From Brevundimonas goettingensis (GTDB lineage: Bacteria; Pseudomonadota; Alphaproteobacteria; Caulobacterales; Caulobacteraceae): a stretch of 64,000 nucleotides of DNA. Positions within the stretch are counted from its first letter, which is position 1; each line of letters opens with the position of its first letter. This document shows, piece by piece, positions 13,130 to 23,281 of this stretch. The DNA is taken from assembly GCF_017487405.1 (NCBI RefSeq), contig NZ_CP062222.1:2527001-2591000 (forward strand). Reading direction: 5' to 3'. The notes below the pieces were generated by a model. The model did not search any database. It was not told the origin of the DNA and saw only the letters and a list, made by a program, of their open reading frames with translations. The translations under genes were made by a program, and so were the position numbers.

Positions 13130-14293
13130 ATGAAGGCGTTGTGCTGGCACGGCAAGGGCGACATCCGGTGCGAAACCGTACCTGATCCGGAGATTCAGGA
13201 TGGCCGCGACGCCATCATCCGCGTGACCTCCTGCGCCATCTGCGGCTCGGACCTGCACCTTTACGGCGGCTTCGTGCCGGGCATGAAGTCTGGCGACGTC
13301 ATGGGCCATGAGACGATGGGCGAGGTCGTCGCGGTCGGCAAGGACAACACGAAACTCAAGGTCGGTGACCGGGTCGTGGTGCCTTTCACCATCTCATGTG
13401 GCGAGTGCCGGATGTGCAAATGGGGTCTGTTCTCCTGCTGCGAAGTCTCCAATCCCGCCGGCGCCGAACAGGCCAAGATGATCGGCTATCCGACCGCCGG
13501 CCTGTTCGGATACACCCACACCTACGGCGGCTTTCCCGGCGGTCAGGCCGAATACCTGCGCGTCCCCTACGCCGACGTCGGCCCGATCAAGGTGCCCGAA
13601 GGCCTGACCGACGATCAGGTCCTGTTCCTGTCCGACATCTTTCCGACAGGCTGGATGGCCGCCGAGCATTGCGACATCCAGCCGGGTCAGACCATCGCCG
13701 TGTTCGGTTGTGGCCCGGTCGGTCAGTTCGCCATTCGCTCCGCCTTCATGATGGGCGCAGAACGGGTGATCGCCATCGATCAGGTGCCCGAGCGGTTAGC
13801 CCTCGCCCGCGCCGCCGGGGCCGAGACGATCGACTTCAGCGAAGGTGATGTTCAGGAAAAGATAAAGGCGCTGACGCGAGGCCTCGGCCCTGACGCGGTC
13901 ATCGAGGCTGTCGGTCTGGAAAGCCACGGCGCCGGCAGCCTGATCGAAAAGGTTCAGGAGACCGTCGCCGGCAAGATGGAACGTCCCTACGCGCTGAACG
14001 AGGCGATTATCGCCTGCCGTCCCGGCGGCATCGTTTCCCAGCCCGGCGTCTTCATCAATGCCGTCCCGACCATGATGGGCGCCCTGATCGCCAAGGGCCT
14101 GACCATGAAGACCGGTCAGACCCATGTGCAGAAATACCTCGAGCCCCTGATGGCGAAAATCGCCGAGGGCGAGATCGATCCCAGCTTCCTGATCACCCAT
14201 AAGATCAGGCTGGAAGACGGTCCCGACGCCTACAATACCTTCCAGGAGAAGAAGGACGGCTGCATCAAGGTGGTGATCAACCCCGGCACGTGA
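13130..14293 (+). CDS. Zinc-dependent alcohol dehydrogenase, formaldehyde dehydrogenase-like branch
   Basis: This 387-residue medium-chain dehydrogenase uses ATG 13130 ([15 protein letters not shown]), which has GGAGAGCGAG just before it; ATG 13118 is in frame but poorly placed. Catalytic zinc ligands lie in [13 protein letters not shown] and GHETMGEV. The structural zinc Cys group is [15 protein letters not shown]. The NAD-binding glycine motif is [14 protein letters not shown], followed by an acidic residue in AIDQVPERL, which suits NAD. The insertion around residues 260-310 is typical of the glutathione-independent formaldehyde dehydrogenase or dismutase branch. The substrate is probably a small alcohol or aldehyde. 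Confidence 0.87.
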   Translation: MKALCWHGKGDIRCETVPDPEIQDGRDAIIRVTSCAICGSDLHLYGGFVPGMKSGDVMGHETMGEVVAVGKDNTKLKVGDRVVVPFTISCGECRMCKWGLFSCCEVSNPAGAEQAKMIGYPTAGLFGYTHTYGGFPGGQAEYLRVPYADVGPIKVPEGLTDDQVLFLSDIFPTGWMAAEHCDIQPGQTIAVFGCGPVGQFAIRSAFMMGAERVIAIDQVPERLALARAAGAETIDFSEGDVQEKIKALTRGLGPDAVIEAVGLESHGAGSLIEKVQETVAGKMERPYALNEAIIACRPGGIVSQPGVFINAVPTMMGALIAKGLTMKTGQTHVQKYLEPLMAKIAEGEIDPSFLITHKIRLEDGPDAYNTFQEKKDGCIKVVINPGT

Positions 14294-14304
14294 GGGGGGC
14301 GGGG

Positions 14305-15312
14305 TTACTCTGCAGCCAGTAACGCCAGCAGGGCGAAACTGGCCAGCCAGTGCTCGCCCATATAGTCGCCGGTCACCTGCGGCAGAGCGACGGCCAGATG
14401 GTCGTCGGCGGCCTTGAGCGCGATCGCCTTCCGCCCGTCCGTCAGGGGCGAGGCGATGCCTCGCCAGCACCAGGCCCGGCTCAGGTTCAGCCCGTCCAGA
14501 TGGGCGATCTTGCCGTCCGACCGGTCGCTCACGCTGGCCGGGGCGAACAGGGTCGCAGGCCTTTGCGCGGCCAGATCGGGCAGGAAGGCGTCGAACCATG
14601 TGCTGAACTCCGCCGGCGAAAGCACCCGCCGCATCAGCTCGGCCTCCATCAGGGCCGGCGACAGGAACTCGTCCTGCGACGGCTCCCAGGCCTGACAGCC
14701 CGCATCGCCCAGATGCCAGTCGCGCGCCTTGGCTTCGCACACCTCGGCCAGTTCGGCGTCGCCGACCGCGGCCGCATAGTCCAGCGTCAGCACCAGCGCG
14801 AAGGCGGTGTTGTAGTGGGTCCCGACACGCACCGGATAGGTGGCCAAGGGCAGGAAGCTCTTGAACCGGTCGGCGAAGGCGTCTGCCAGCGGATTCAGCG
14901 TCTCCGACCACCGCCGCCCGTCCTCGCTGTCGTGCCTCGTCAACTCCCCCGCCAGCATCAACAGCCAGGCCCAGCCATAGGGCCGTTCGAACCCGCGGCT
15001 GGACGGTTCGGCCAGATAGGCGGTCTCGGCCGCGACATTGGCCTCGGTGAACAGCTCATCCGCCAGCGCCCGGATCGCCCCCGCCTCTTCGATCTCCGGA
15101 TGCAGGCGCAGGACCGTGAACAGGGTCCACCAGCCGTGCACGCAGGAATGCCAGTCGAAACTGCCGAAGAAGATCGGATGCAGGGCGCGCGGCCCCTTCA
15201 CCGCCTCGGGTCCGACGATCACATGATCCAGCTTGTTCGGATATTCGCGCGTCACATGGCCCAGCGCGGTCCGGGCATAGAGGCTCGCGGTCTCGGTCGT
15301 CAGTCGCGTCAT
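14305..15312 (-). CDS. DUF2891 family protein
   Basis: The 335-residue soluble protein of DUF2891 has the family hallmark HPIFFGSFDWHSCVHGWWTL near residue 65, a later FERPYGWAWLLMLAGEL, and further Trp/His-rich helices. The pattern resembles alpha/alpha-barrel proteins, but no catalytic activity is established to my knowledge. There is no signal peptide. Its start lies one base after the end of the DUF979 gene, so it is the last gene of the oxoprolinase-DUF969-DUF979 operon. The context suggests a role in handling oxoproline or a related cyclised or N-terminal amino acid; that is inference. Confidence 0.85.
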   Translation of the reverse strand: MTRLTTETASLYARTALGHVTREYPNKLDHVIVGPEAVKGPRALHPIFFGSFDWHSCVHGWWTLFTVLRLHPEIEEAGAIRALADELFTEANVAAETAYLAEPSSRGFERPYGWAWLLMLAGELTRHDSEDGRRWSETLNPLADAFADRFKSFLPLATYPVRVGTHYNTAFALVLTLDYAAAVGDAELAEVCEAKARDWHLGDAGCQAWEPSQDEFLSPALMEAELMRRVLSPAEFSTWFDAFLPDLAAQRPATLFAPASVSDRSDGKIAHLDGLNLSRAWCWRGIASPLTDGRKAIALKAADDHLAVALPQVTGDYMGEHWLASFALLALLAAE

Positions 15313-15313
15313 C

Positions 15314-16279
15314 TCAGAACCGGAAAGCCAGGGCGTACATCAGGACGATATTGACCAGCAGCATCACCGCCGCCGTCGGCGCCTGCGCCCGGATCACCCC
15401 GTTGAAGGCGGCGTTGCGGTCGGGCAGGTCCAGCAGATTGGCGGGCACCACATTGAAGTTCGCCGCCATCGGCGTCAGCAGCGTCCCGCAGAAGCCGGCC
15501 AGCATGCCGATGGCGCAGACGATGGCCGGATCGCCGCCGAACTGATGCACCACCAACGGCAGGCCGATCGCCGCCGTCATCACCGGGAAGGCCGCGAACG
15601 CATTGCCCATGACGATGGTGAACAGGGCCATGCCGACGCAATAGGCGATCACCGCCAGCAGCGGCGTCGTCAGGGGGATGACGCTCGTCACCGCCTGCCC
15701 CACCACGCCCCCGACGTCCGAGGCGAGAAACACCGCCCCCAGCGAGGCCAGCATCTGCGGCAGCAGCGCCGCCCAGCCGATGGAATCCATCAGCCGGCGC
15801 CCTTCCTGAGCGGGCGCCGAAACCGGCGGCCTCAGCCAGGCGACGGCGGCGAAGAAGGCGATCAGGCAACCGAGCCCGAGCGCGATCAGGGTCGTCTGGG
15901 TCGGGCCGATCAGCCACTTGCCGGCGTCGGTGTATTTGGCCGCCAGCGTCCCGCCGACCGCCACCACCGGAATGATCAGGGCCGGCAGGAACAGGGCGTT
16001 GCCGCGCCGCTCCGCGCGTTCGACCCGCTCCTCCGGCCCGGTCGTGGCGGGCTTCGCGACGCCCATCTTCCCGGTCGCGCCGATGGCCACCAGCGCCAGC
16101 ACCAGCACCCCGTTGCCGAGCCCGCCCAGCTTCGCCCCGAACAACATCGACACGGCGACCAGACCCCAGAACAGGGTATTGCGGACGCGCGTCGGATGGC
16201 TGCGGTCCAGCGCCGTCAGTACGGCGAAGGCCAGGATCATCAGCCCGACGAGGACATAGGCGTGGTCGAGGGTGATCAT
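15314..16279 (-). CDS. DUF979 family membrane protein (probable permease subunit)
   Basis: This 321-residue integral membrane protein has about nine or ten hydrophobic segments, starting with DHAYVLVGLMILAFAVLTAL. Its ATG overlaps the stop of the DUF969 gene by four bases, a strong sign of coupled synthesis. DUF969 and DUF979 proteins almost always occur as a pair and look like two halves of a carrier. I recall that this pair has been noted beside bacterial 5-oxoprolinase (pxp) genes, and here it sits directly after one. An oxoproline importer is the most economical reading, but no transport data are visible in the sequence. Confidence 0.87.
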   Translation of the reverse strand: MITLDHAYVLVGLMILAFAVLTALDRSHPTRVRNTLFWGLVAVSMLFGAKLGGLGNGVLVLALVAIGATGKMGVAKPATTGPEERVERAERRGNALFLPALIIPVVAVGGTLAAKYTDAGKWLIGPTQTTLIALGLGCLIAFFAAVAWLRPPVSAPAQEGRRLMDSIGWAALLPQMLASLGAVFLASDVGGVVGQAVTSVIPLTTPLLAVIAYCVGMALFTIVMGNAFAAFPVMTAAIGLPLVVHQFGGDPAIVCAIGMLAGFCGTLLTPMAANFNVVPANLLDLPDRNAAFNGVIRAQAPTAAVMLLVNIVLMYALAFRF

Positions 16280-16988
16280 GCCTCACCGCCCTTTACGGCC
16301 GCCGACCTCAGGGTCCGATCGAAGAACCACAGCCGCACCCCGTGCACGATGAAGGCCGCGATGGCCGTCGGGATCGCCCACAGCGACACATGCAGGGCCT
16401 CGACCTTGATCCCGGCCTGTTCGAGGAAGCCGACGATCAGGACGATGGAGCCGATGGCGATAAAGATGTCCTCGCCGAAGAACAGCCCGATATTGTCCGT
16501 CGCCGCCGCCATGCCGCGAATGCGGAAGCGCGTCTCATCCGAGATCTCGCCCTGATCCTTCTCCGCCGCCCCTTCCGCCATCGGCGCGACCAGCGGCCGC
16601 ACCATCTGCGGGTGCCCGCCCAGCGAGGTGAGACCCAGCGCCGAGGTCGCCTGACGCAGCACCAGATAGACCAGCAGCAGCCGCCCGGCCGTCGCGGCCC
16701 TGACCTTGCCGATCAGCATCCGCGCCCGCTCCTGCAGCCCTTCGCGTTCCAGCAGTCCGATCACCGGCAGGACCAGCCAGGTGATGTGGAAGTAACGGTT
16801 GTCGTTAAACGCCTTGCCGAACAGGGCCAGCGTATCGACGCCCGCCCGCCAAAGCCCGGCCGCGTCGGCGCCCGCGACCACCGCCGCCAGCACCCCCGTC
16901 ACCAGCGCCGCGACCACGATGGTCAGCAACGGATTGAGCCTCGCCGCGAACCCCGCGACCACGACCAGAATTCGAGAAGGACGAGCAT
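16276..16988 (-). CDS. DUF969 family membrane protein, with one apparent lost base near its start
   Basis: From GTG 16962 the frame is intact for 228 residues (VVAGFAARLNPLLTIV onward) with about six membrane helices. The normal family start is missing from that frame. An ATG at 16988, four bases after the oxoprolinase stop, reads MLVLL, and adding one base at about 16973 joins it to ILVVVAGFAARLNPLL, which is the family N-terminus. I therefore place the true start at 16988 and a one-base loss (CTCGGAATT read as CTCGAATT) after codon 5. If the loss is real, translation from internal GTG 16962 would give a protein shortened by about nine residues in its first helix. It pairs with DUF979. Confidence 0.8.
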
Positions 16989-16992
16989 AAGG

Positions 16993-19900
16993 CTACGCTA
17001 GCCCCTCTTCTGTCGAGGGAGAAGCCACCCCGAAACCCCCCCCCCGGCGTCTCGATCACGAAGACATCGCCCGGCGTCATCTCGACCTCCGCCGTCGCGC
17101 CCAGAGCCTCGACCGTGCCGTGCGCCCGCTCCACCCGGTTGATCCCGACCTGACCCGGATCGCCGCCCACGGCCCCGAAAGGCGGCACGCGCCTGCGGTT
17201 CGACAGGATGCCCGCCGTCATCGGCTCCAGGAACCGCACGCGCCGCACCGCCCCGTTCCCGCCCGTCGAGGCCCCGCCCCCGCCCGAGCCCTGCCGGATC
17301 GAAAAGCCCTCCAGCAGCACCGGAAACCGCGTCTCCAGCACCTCCGGATCGGTGAGCCGGCTGTTGGTCATATGGGTCTGGACCGCCGACGCCCCGTCGA
17401 AGCCGGGCCCGGCGCCCGAGCCCCGGCGATGGTCTCATAGTACTGCCGCGTCGCATCGCCGAAGGTGAAGTTGTTCATCGTCCCCTGACTGGCCGCCAGC
17501 ACGCCGAGCGCGCCGTAAAGCGCATCGACCACCGCCTGACTGGTCTCGACATTCCCCGCCACCACCGCCGCCGGCCAGACGGGCGACAGCATCGACCCCT
17601 CCGGCACGATCAGGCTGATCGGCTTCAGACAGCCTTCGTTCAGGGGATGGCGTCGTCCACCAGCGTCCGGAAGACGTACATCACCGCCGCCCGGGTGATG
17701 GAGCGCGGGGCGTTGAATGGTAGCCTCTGGTCGCTGGTGCCGGTGAAATCGACCCGGGCCGAGCGCGTCTCCGCATTGACCGAAATCCGCACCCGGATGA
17801 TCGCCCCGTCATCCATCTCCAGCGCGAACTCGCCGCCGCCGAAGTCGGCCAGCACCCGGCGCACCGCCTCCTCGGCATTGTCCTGGACGTGGCCCATATA
17901 GGCGTCGACGGTCTCGCGCCCGAACTCGGCGACCATCCGCTCCAACTCCTCGGCGCCGCGCGCGCAGGCCGCGACCTGGCTCTTCAGGTCCGCCAGGTTC
18001 ATCTCGACATTGCGCGACGGCCAGGCGCCCGAGCCGAACAGGGCGCGCGTCTCCGCCTCCCGCAGCTCGCCCTGATCGATCAGCAGGAAGTCGTCGATCA
18101 GCACCCCCTCCTCCTCCACCGACCGGCTGTTCGGCGGCATCGAGCCCGGCGTGATCCCGCCCACGTCCGAATGGTGGCCTCTGGCGGCGACGAAGAAGGC
18201 CGGCGCCGTATCCTCTTCCGAAACACCGGCAGGATGACCGTGATGTCCGGCAAATGGGTCCCGCCGTTGTAGGGGGCGTTCAGCATATAGACGTCGCCGT
18301 GCTTCAGGCCGCGCCCATCCCTTGCGTCGCCGCGCGACCGCACCACCGCCGCGATGCTTTCGCCCATCGAGCCCAGATGCACGGGGATGTGCGGCGCATT
18401 GGCGATCAGGGCGCCCGTCCGGTCGAAGACCGCGCAGGAGAAGTCCAGCCGCTCCTTGATGTTGACCGAATAGGCCGTCGCCCTCAGGGCCTCGCCCATC
18501 TGTTCCGCCACGGCCATGAAGCGGCTGTTGAACAGCTCCAGCAGGATCGGATCAGCCTCGGTCCCCGCCACCGTCCGCTTCGCCAACGCTTCGACCCGCG
18601 TCAGGATCAGATTGGCGCGCGCATCGACACTGGCGCGCCAGCCCGGCTCGACCACCGTCGTCCCCGTGTTCTCCAGAACGATCGCCGGCCCGTCCACGGC
18701 GACGCCCGCCGCCAGCTCCTCGCGCCGATAAATCGCCGCCTCCCGCATCGCCCCGGCCATCCAGACGGAAGCGACCTCAAGGGTTCAACCGCCCCCTCTT
18801 CCACCATCGTCGCGACCGGCGCCTCCGACCCGGCGGAGGGGGCGGACACCGCCTCCACCTGCAGGGTCTCGACGATCAGATTCCGCTCGGCGACGAAGCC
18901 AAACCGCCGCCGGTGCTGATCCTGAAACGCCGCCTGCATCTCGACCGCCGAACCGAACGGTACGGTCAGTGGCGTATCGGTCCCGGCGTATTTCACCTCG
19001 GCCCGCGCCAGCCGAGAAACCACGTCCCCGCTCGACCCCTGCCCCGCCAGCCCGGCCTCGGCAGCAAAGCCCAGCGCCTCGACCCGCCCCGCCAGTTCCG
19101 CATCCCGCTCCGGCGTCAGCAGCGCCCCGACCGTCTCCTGACGGATGGCCCGCACATCGGCCAGCCCCATCCCATAGGCCGACAGCACCCCCGCGAACGG
19201 ATGCAGCAGCACTGTCGTCATTCCCAGCGCATCGGCGACCAGACAGGCGTGCTGCCCGCCCGCCCCGCCGAAACAGTTGAGCACATGGCGGGTCACATCA
19301 TGGCCGCGCTGAATGGAGATGGTCTTGATCGCCTGCCCCATGGCCTGAACTGCGATGGCGATGAAACCTTCCGCCAGGGCCTCCGGCGTGGTCGCCCGTC
19401 CGGTCGCGGCCTTGACCTCCGTCGCCAGCGCCTCGAACTTCGACCGCACCACATCGGCGTCCAGCGGCTGGTCCGCGCCCGGTCCGAACACGGCGGGGAA
19501 TAACTCTGGCCTGAGCTTGCCCAGCAGGACATTGCAGTCGGTCACCGTCAGCGGCCCGCCCCGGCGATAGGCGGCCGGTCCGGAACCGCGCCCGCGCTCT
19601 CCGGCCCGACCCTCAGCCGCGATCCGTCGAAGCGGCAGATCGAGCCCCCGCCCGCCGCCACTGTCTCGATCGATAGCATCGGCGCGCGCAGCCTCACCCC
19701 GCGACCACGCTGTCCGAGGTCCGCTCATAGTCCCCGGCATAGTGGGAAACGTCGGTCGAGGTGCCGCCCATGTCGAAGCCGACGACATGGTCGAACCCCG
19801 CCTCGCGCGCGGTCGTGGCCATCCCGACCACCCCGCCCGCCGGTCCCGACAGGATGGCGTCCTTGCCCCGGAAATTGCGCGCGCCCGTCAGCCCCCGTTC

Positions 19901-20664
19901 GATTGCATGAACAGCAGAGGCGTGGCCTCGCCCAGATCGGCGCCGACCCGGTCGACATAGGCCCTGAGCACCGGCGACAGATAGGCGTCGGCCACCGTCG
20001 TATCGCCGCGCCCGATCAGCTTGATCAGGGCGCCGACGTCATGGCTGACCGAGACCTGTTCGAACCCGACCTCGCGCGCGATCGCCGCCAGCCGCTCTTC
20101 GTGCGCCGTCCAGCGCCAGCCGTGCACCAGGACGATGGCTGCGGCCGTCAGCCCCCTCGCCCGCGCCGCCGCGAAATCCGCCCGCGCCTTCGCCTCGTCG
20201 AGCGGGGTCAGGACATCGCCGTCGACCCCGACCCTCTCGGCGATCTCCACCACATCCTCATACAGCGGCGGATTGAGCACGATGTGGCGCGCGAACAGCT
20301 CGGGCCGGCTCTGCCACCCGATCCTCAGGGCGTCGCCGAAGCCCTGGGTGATGGCCAGCAGCGTCGGCTGGCCCTTGCGTTCCAGCAGGGCGTTGGTGGC
20401 GACCGTCGTCCCCATCCGCACCGCCTCGATCATGCCAGAAGGAATGGGGCCTGCCGCGATTGGCCCCGCCCCCGCCCCTAGAAACCGCCGGATCCCCTCC
20501 ACCGCCGCATCGGCATAGTGTTCGGGGTTCTCGCTGAGCAGCTTGGCGGTCTTCAGTTCGCCGCCCGGCGCCCGCGCCACGATATCGGTGAAGGTGCCGC
20601 CCCGGTCGATCCAGAAGCGCCAGCCCTCAACCGTCACGGCCTCGGATTCCCTGATTGTCGTCAT
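16993..20664 (-). pseudogene. ATP-dependent 5-oxoprolinase (HyuA-HyuB fusion) broken by eight frameshifts
   Basis: The start is ATG 20664 with the HyuA-type N-terminus [16 protein letters not shown]; the HyuB half begins near 18600 (ADPILLELFNSRFMAVAEQ). The enzyme hydrolyses 5-oxo-L-proline to glutamate using ATP. The frame breaks near 19892-19896, 19697-19700, 19580-19581, 18781-18783, 18217-18220, 17643-17646, 17421-17424 and in a ten-base run at 17036-17045. At each place adding one base (two at the last) restores family sequence, for example [11 protein letters not shown] and [14 protein letters not shown]. The repaired ending is TPGGGGFGVAS, then TAG at 16993. The repaired length is 3681 bases, exactly 1227 codons, the normal family size. 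I found no stop caused by substitution. It is therefore either read/assembly error or a very recent loss. Confidence 0.85.
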
Positions 20665-20703
20665 GAGCGGATTAGACGGGGGCGACGGGGCAAGGTCAAC
20701 AAA

Positions 20704-20830
20704 TCCTCCCCCATCGGGGGAGGGGGACCGCGCAGCGGTGGAGGGGGCTCGCCCACACGCCGCTTTCGGGATCAGCCCCCTCCGTCACGGCGCGAAGAGC
20801 GCCGCGCCACCTCCCCCGACGGGGGAGGAT
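20704..20830. repeat. Nested GC-rich palindromic intergenic repeat (copy 1)
   Basis: Two inverted halves flank a short centre. The left half starts TCCTCCCCCATCGGGGGAGG and runs to GGTGGAGGGGGCT; the right half starts AGCCCCCTCCGTCACGGC and ends CCTCCCCCGACGGGGGAGGA. Each half contains its own smaller hairpin. The half at 24596-24672 has the same core (GCCCCCTCCGTCACG, then GCGCCGCGCCACCTCCCC), so these are copies of one family, similar to REP pairs. Confidence 0.8.
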
Positions 20831-20833
20831 CAA

Positions 20834-23176
20834 CTACCGAACCAGCGTAAACCTGACCGGCGTCCCGACCTGGGCCGACGGCGCCAGCCACAGGTCGAAC
20901 GCGCCGGGCTCCACCGTCGGAGCGCCTTCCGCCCCGATGAACTCCAGCTGTTCGCGGTTCAGGGTGAAGCGGACCGTCTCCGTCTCGCCGGCGGCCAGGG
21001 CCACCTTCCTGAAATCGCGCAGACGCTGGCCCGGCTGGGTCAGGCTGGCGACCTTGTCGCCGATATAGAGCTGGACCGTCTCGACCACCGCGACCTCGCC
21101 GGCGTTTGTGACGTCGACCGAGACCTCCAGCGTCCCGTCCCAGCTCATCGTCGGGCTGGCCACAACCGGCGTCGCATAGCTGACCTTGCCGTAGGTCAGG
21201 CCATGGCCGAACGGATAGAGCGCCGTGTTCGTCGTCTCGCGATAGCGGGCGGTGTACTCCTCCGACGCCAGGTTCGGATTGGCCGGGCGGCCGGTCCGCT
21301 TGTGGTCGTAGGAGAAGGGCTGCTGGCCGGACTTGTGCGGGAAGCTGACCGGCAGGCGGCCCGAGGGCGAGTGATCGCCGAACAGGACGTCGGCGACGCT
21401 GTGGCCCATCTCCGAACCCAGGAACCAGGTCACCACAATGCCCTGCGCGTCCTTGACGGCGCCCGACAGCTCCAGCGCACGGCCGTTGCGGATCAGGACC
21501 ACGACAGGCTTGCCCGTGGCGGCCACGGCGGCGGCGAGGTTGCGCTGGATCTCGGGAAGGGTGATCTCGGTGCGCGACTGGGCCTCGCCGGTGAAGCGCG
21601 AGCCTTCGCCCAGAGCCAGCACCACCACATCGGCCTGACCGGCGGCCAGGACCGCATCGGCGATGCCGCCCTCCAGCGCCGTCTCGATGTCGCAGCCCTT
21701 GATGACCGTCAGGTCCGACGGCGTCTTCATCGCCGCGCGCAGGCCGGCCTCGATCGAGATGCGGTGGCTTTCGTCGCCCCAGATGGTCCAGGGACCGAAG
21801 ACGTCGAGATCCGAGGCGAAGGGACCGATCAAGGCGATCTTCTGCCCCTCGGCCTTCAGCGGCAGGACCCCGCCTTCGTTCTTGAGCAGGACGATCGACT
21901 CGCGGCCCGCCTCACGCGCCAGCGCATAGTGTTCGCGCGAGCCGCAGACGGCCTTTTCGCGCCGGGCGTCCATGCCGCGATAGGGATCGTCGAACAGGCC
22001 CAGCGCCGCCTTGGTGCGCAGGACGCGGCGCACGGCCTCATCCACGCGGCTCATCGGCACGTCGCCCTTGGCCACGAGGTCGGGGATGTGGGCCATGTAC
22101 AGGCCCGAGACCATGCTCATGTCCACGCCGGCCAGCAGGGCGATGCGGGCGGCGTCGCGGCCGTCCTCGGCGAAGCCGTGGGCGATCAGCTCCTGTTCGG
22201 AGGTGTAGTCCGAGACCACGAAGCCTTCGAAGTCCCATTCGCCGCGCAGGACGTCGGTCAGCATCCGGTGGTTGCCAGAGGTCGGCACCCCGTTCAGGTC
22301 GTTGAAGGCGCTCATCACCGACAGGGCGCCGGCGCCCAGCGCGGCCTTGAACGGCGGCAGGAAGACGCCGCGCAGCGTCGCTTCCGACATGTCCGTGGTG
22401 TTGTACTCCATCCCGCCGAGGGCAGCGGAATAGGCCACGAAATGCTTGGGCGTGGCCAGCAGGGCGTCGCGGTCGGCCAGCCCCCTGGTCCCCTGGATGC
22501 CGCGCACCCGGGCCGTGGCCAGGACCTCGTTCAGGTGGACGTCCTCGCCGGCGCCCTCGACGACCCGGCCCCAGCGCTGGTCGCGCGCGACGTCGACCAT
22601 CGGCGCATAGGTCTGGTGGATGGCCGAGACGGCGCCTTCCAGCGCCATGGCCCGCGCCGTGCGCTCGGCCAGGTCGGCGTCGAAGGCCGAGGCCTCGGCC
22701 AGCGGCACCGGGAAGACCGTATAGAGGCCGTGGATGATGTCGGCGGCGAACAGCAGCGGGATTTTCAGCCGCGTCTCTTCCATCGCGATGCGCTGGATGC
22801 GGCGGCCCGCCTCCGCGCCCACGCCGTTGAACAGGGCGCCGCAGTGGCCCGCGCGGATGGCGTCATTGACCTTGGCCGGATCGCCCTGCCCGTCCAGCGG
22901 ATTGACGTTCTGCGGCCGGAACCGGAACGGGTCGGCCAGCAGGTTCAGCTGCCCGGCCTTCTCCTCGATCGTCATTTGGGCAATCAGGCCCTCGATCATG
23001 TCGGCGTGTTCCTCCACCGACCGCGCAGCGGTTTGCGCGTCCGCCTTGCGGGCGGAGAACAGGCCGGCGCCGAGGGCCGCGAGGATGGCGAGATTGGACA
23101 TGGCGGATCGGCGAGACATCTGGGCGGAGGAAGCTACTCCCGTTCGCGTCGGGGTGGCAGTCGTGATCATCGACAT
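20834..23176 (-). CDS. Glycoside hydrolase family 3 beta-glucosidase, BglX-like, exported
   Basis: The 780-residue protein is close in length to E. coli BglX (765) and has the same three-part build: GH3 N-terminal barrel, alpha/beta sandwich and C-terminal fibronectin-like domain. A signal sequence precedes DAQTAARSVEEHADMIEGLI. The nucleophile region is GFVVSDYTSEQEL, with Asp at about residue 323. Other family marks are FPVPLAEASAFD, LLATPKHFVAYSAA and PSGRLPVSFPH. It should release glucose or xylose from beta-linked oligosaccharides in the periplasm. ATG 23176 has AAAGG upstream; ATG 23119 (MSRRSAMSN) is possible. The sugar transporter at 28545 is a plausible functional partner but is not adjacent. 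Confidence 0.92.
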   Translation of the reverse strand: MSMITTATPTRTGVASSAQMSRRSAMSNLAILAALGAGLFSARKADAQTAARSVEEHADMIEGLIAQMTIEEKAGQLNLLADPFRFRPQNVNPLDGQGDPAKVNDAIRAGHCGALFNGVGAEAGRRIQRIAMEETRLKIPLLFAADIIHGLYTVFPVPLAEASAFDADLAERTARAMALEGAVSAIHQTYAPMVDVARDQRWGRVVEGAGEDVHLNEVLATARVRGIQGTRGLADRDALLATPKHFVAYSAALGGMEYNTTDMSEATLRGVFLPPFKAALGAGALSVMSAFNDLNGVPTSGNHRMLTDVLRGEWDFEGFVVSDYTSEQELIAHGFAEDGRDAARIALLAGVDMSMVSGLYMAHIPDLVAKGDVPMSRVDEAVRRVLRTKAALGLFDDPYRGMDARREKAVCGSREHYALAREAGRESIVLLKNEGGVLPLKAEGQKIALIGPFASDLDVFGPWTIWGDESHRISIEAGLRAAMKTPSDLTVIKGCDIETALEGGIADAVLAAGQADVVVLALGEGSRFTGEAQSRTEITLPEIQRNLAAAVAATGKPVVVLIRNGRALELSGAVKDAQGIVVTWFLGSEMGHSVADVLFGDHSPSGRLPVSFPHKSGQQPFSYDHKRTGRPANPNLASEEYTARYRETTNTALYPFGHGLTYGKVSYATPVVASPTMSWDGTLEVSVDVTNAGEVAVVETVQLYIGDKVASLTQPGQRLRDFRKVALAAGETETVRFTLNREQLEFIGAEGAPTVEPGAFDLWLAPSAQVGTPVRFTLVR

Positions 23177-23281
23177 GGCGGACCTTTTCGTCAGGAGCAG
23201 GGCTTCCTAACCATCCCGGACCCGTCTGTCAGGTCACCGATCGTTTCGCCCCCCGGCAAATTGGCGCCGAATTGAGAGCGT

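Noticed and set aside
16805..17371. A separate 188-residue protein on the minus strand
   Set aside because: Its first part is the C-terminal section of HyuB/oxoprolinase and the rest is out-of-frame reading past the ten-base run into the DUF969 gene.
20543..23275. A 910-codon plus-strand frame opposite the beta-glucosidase
   Set aside because: It runs through an intergenic palindromic repeat and has no recognisable domain; the GH3 gene on the other strand is certain.
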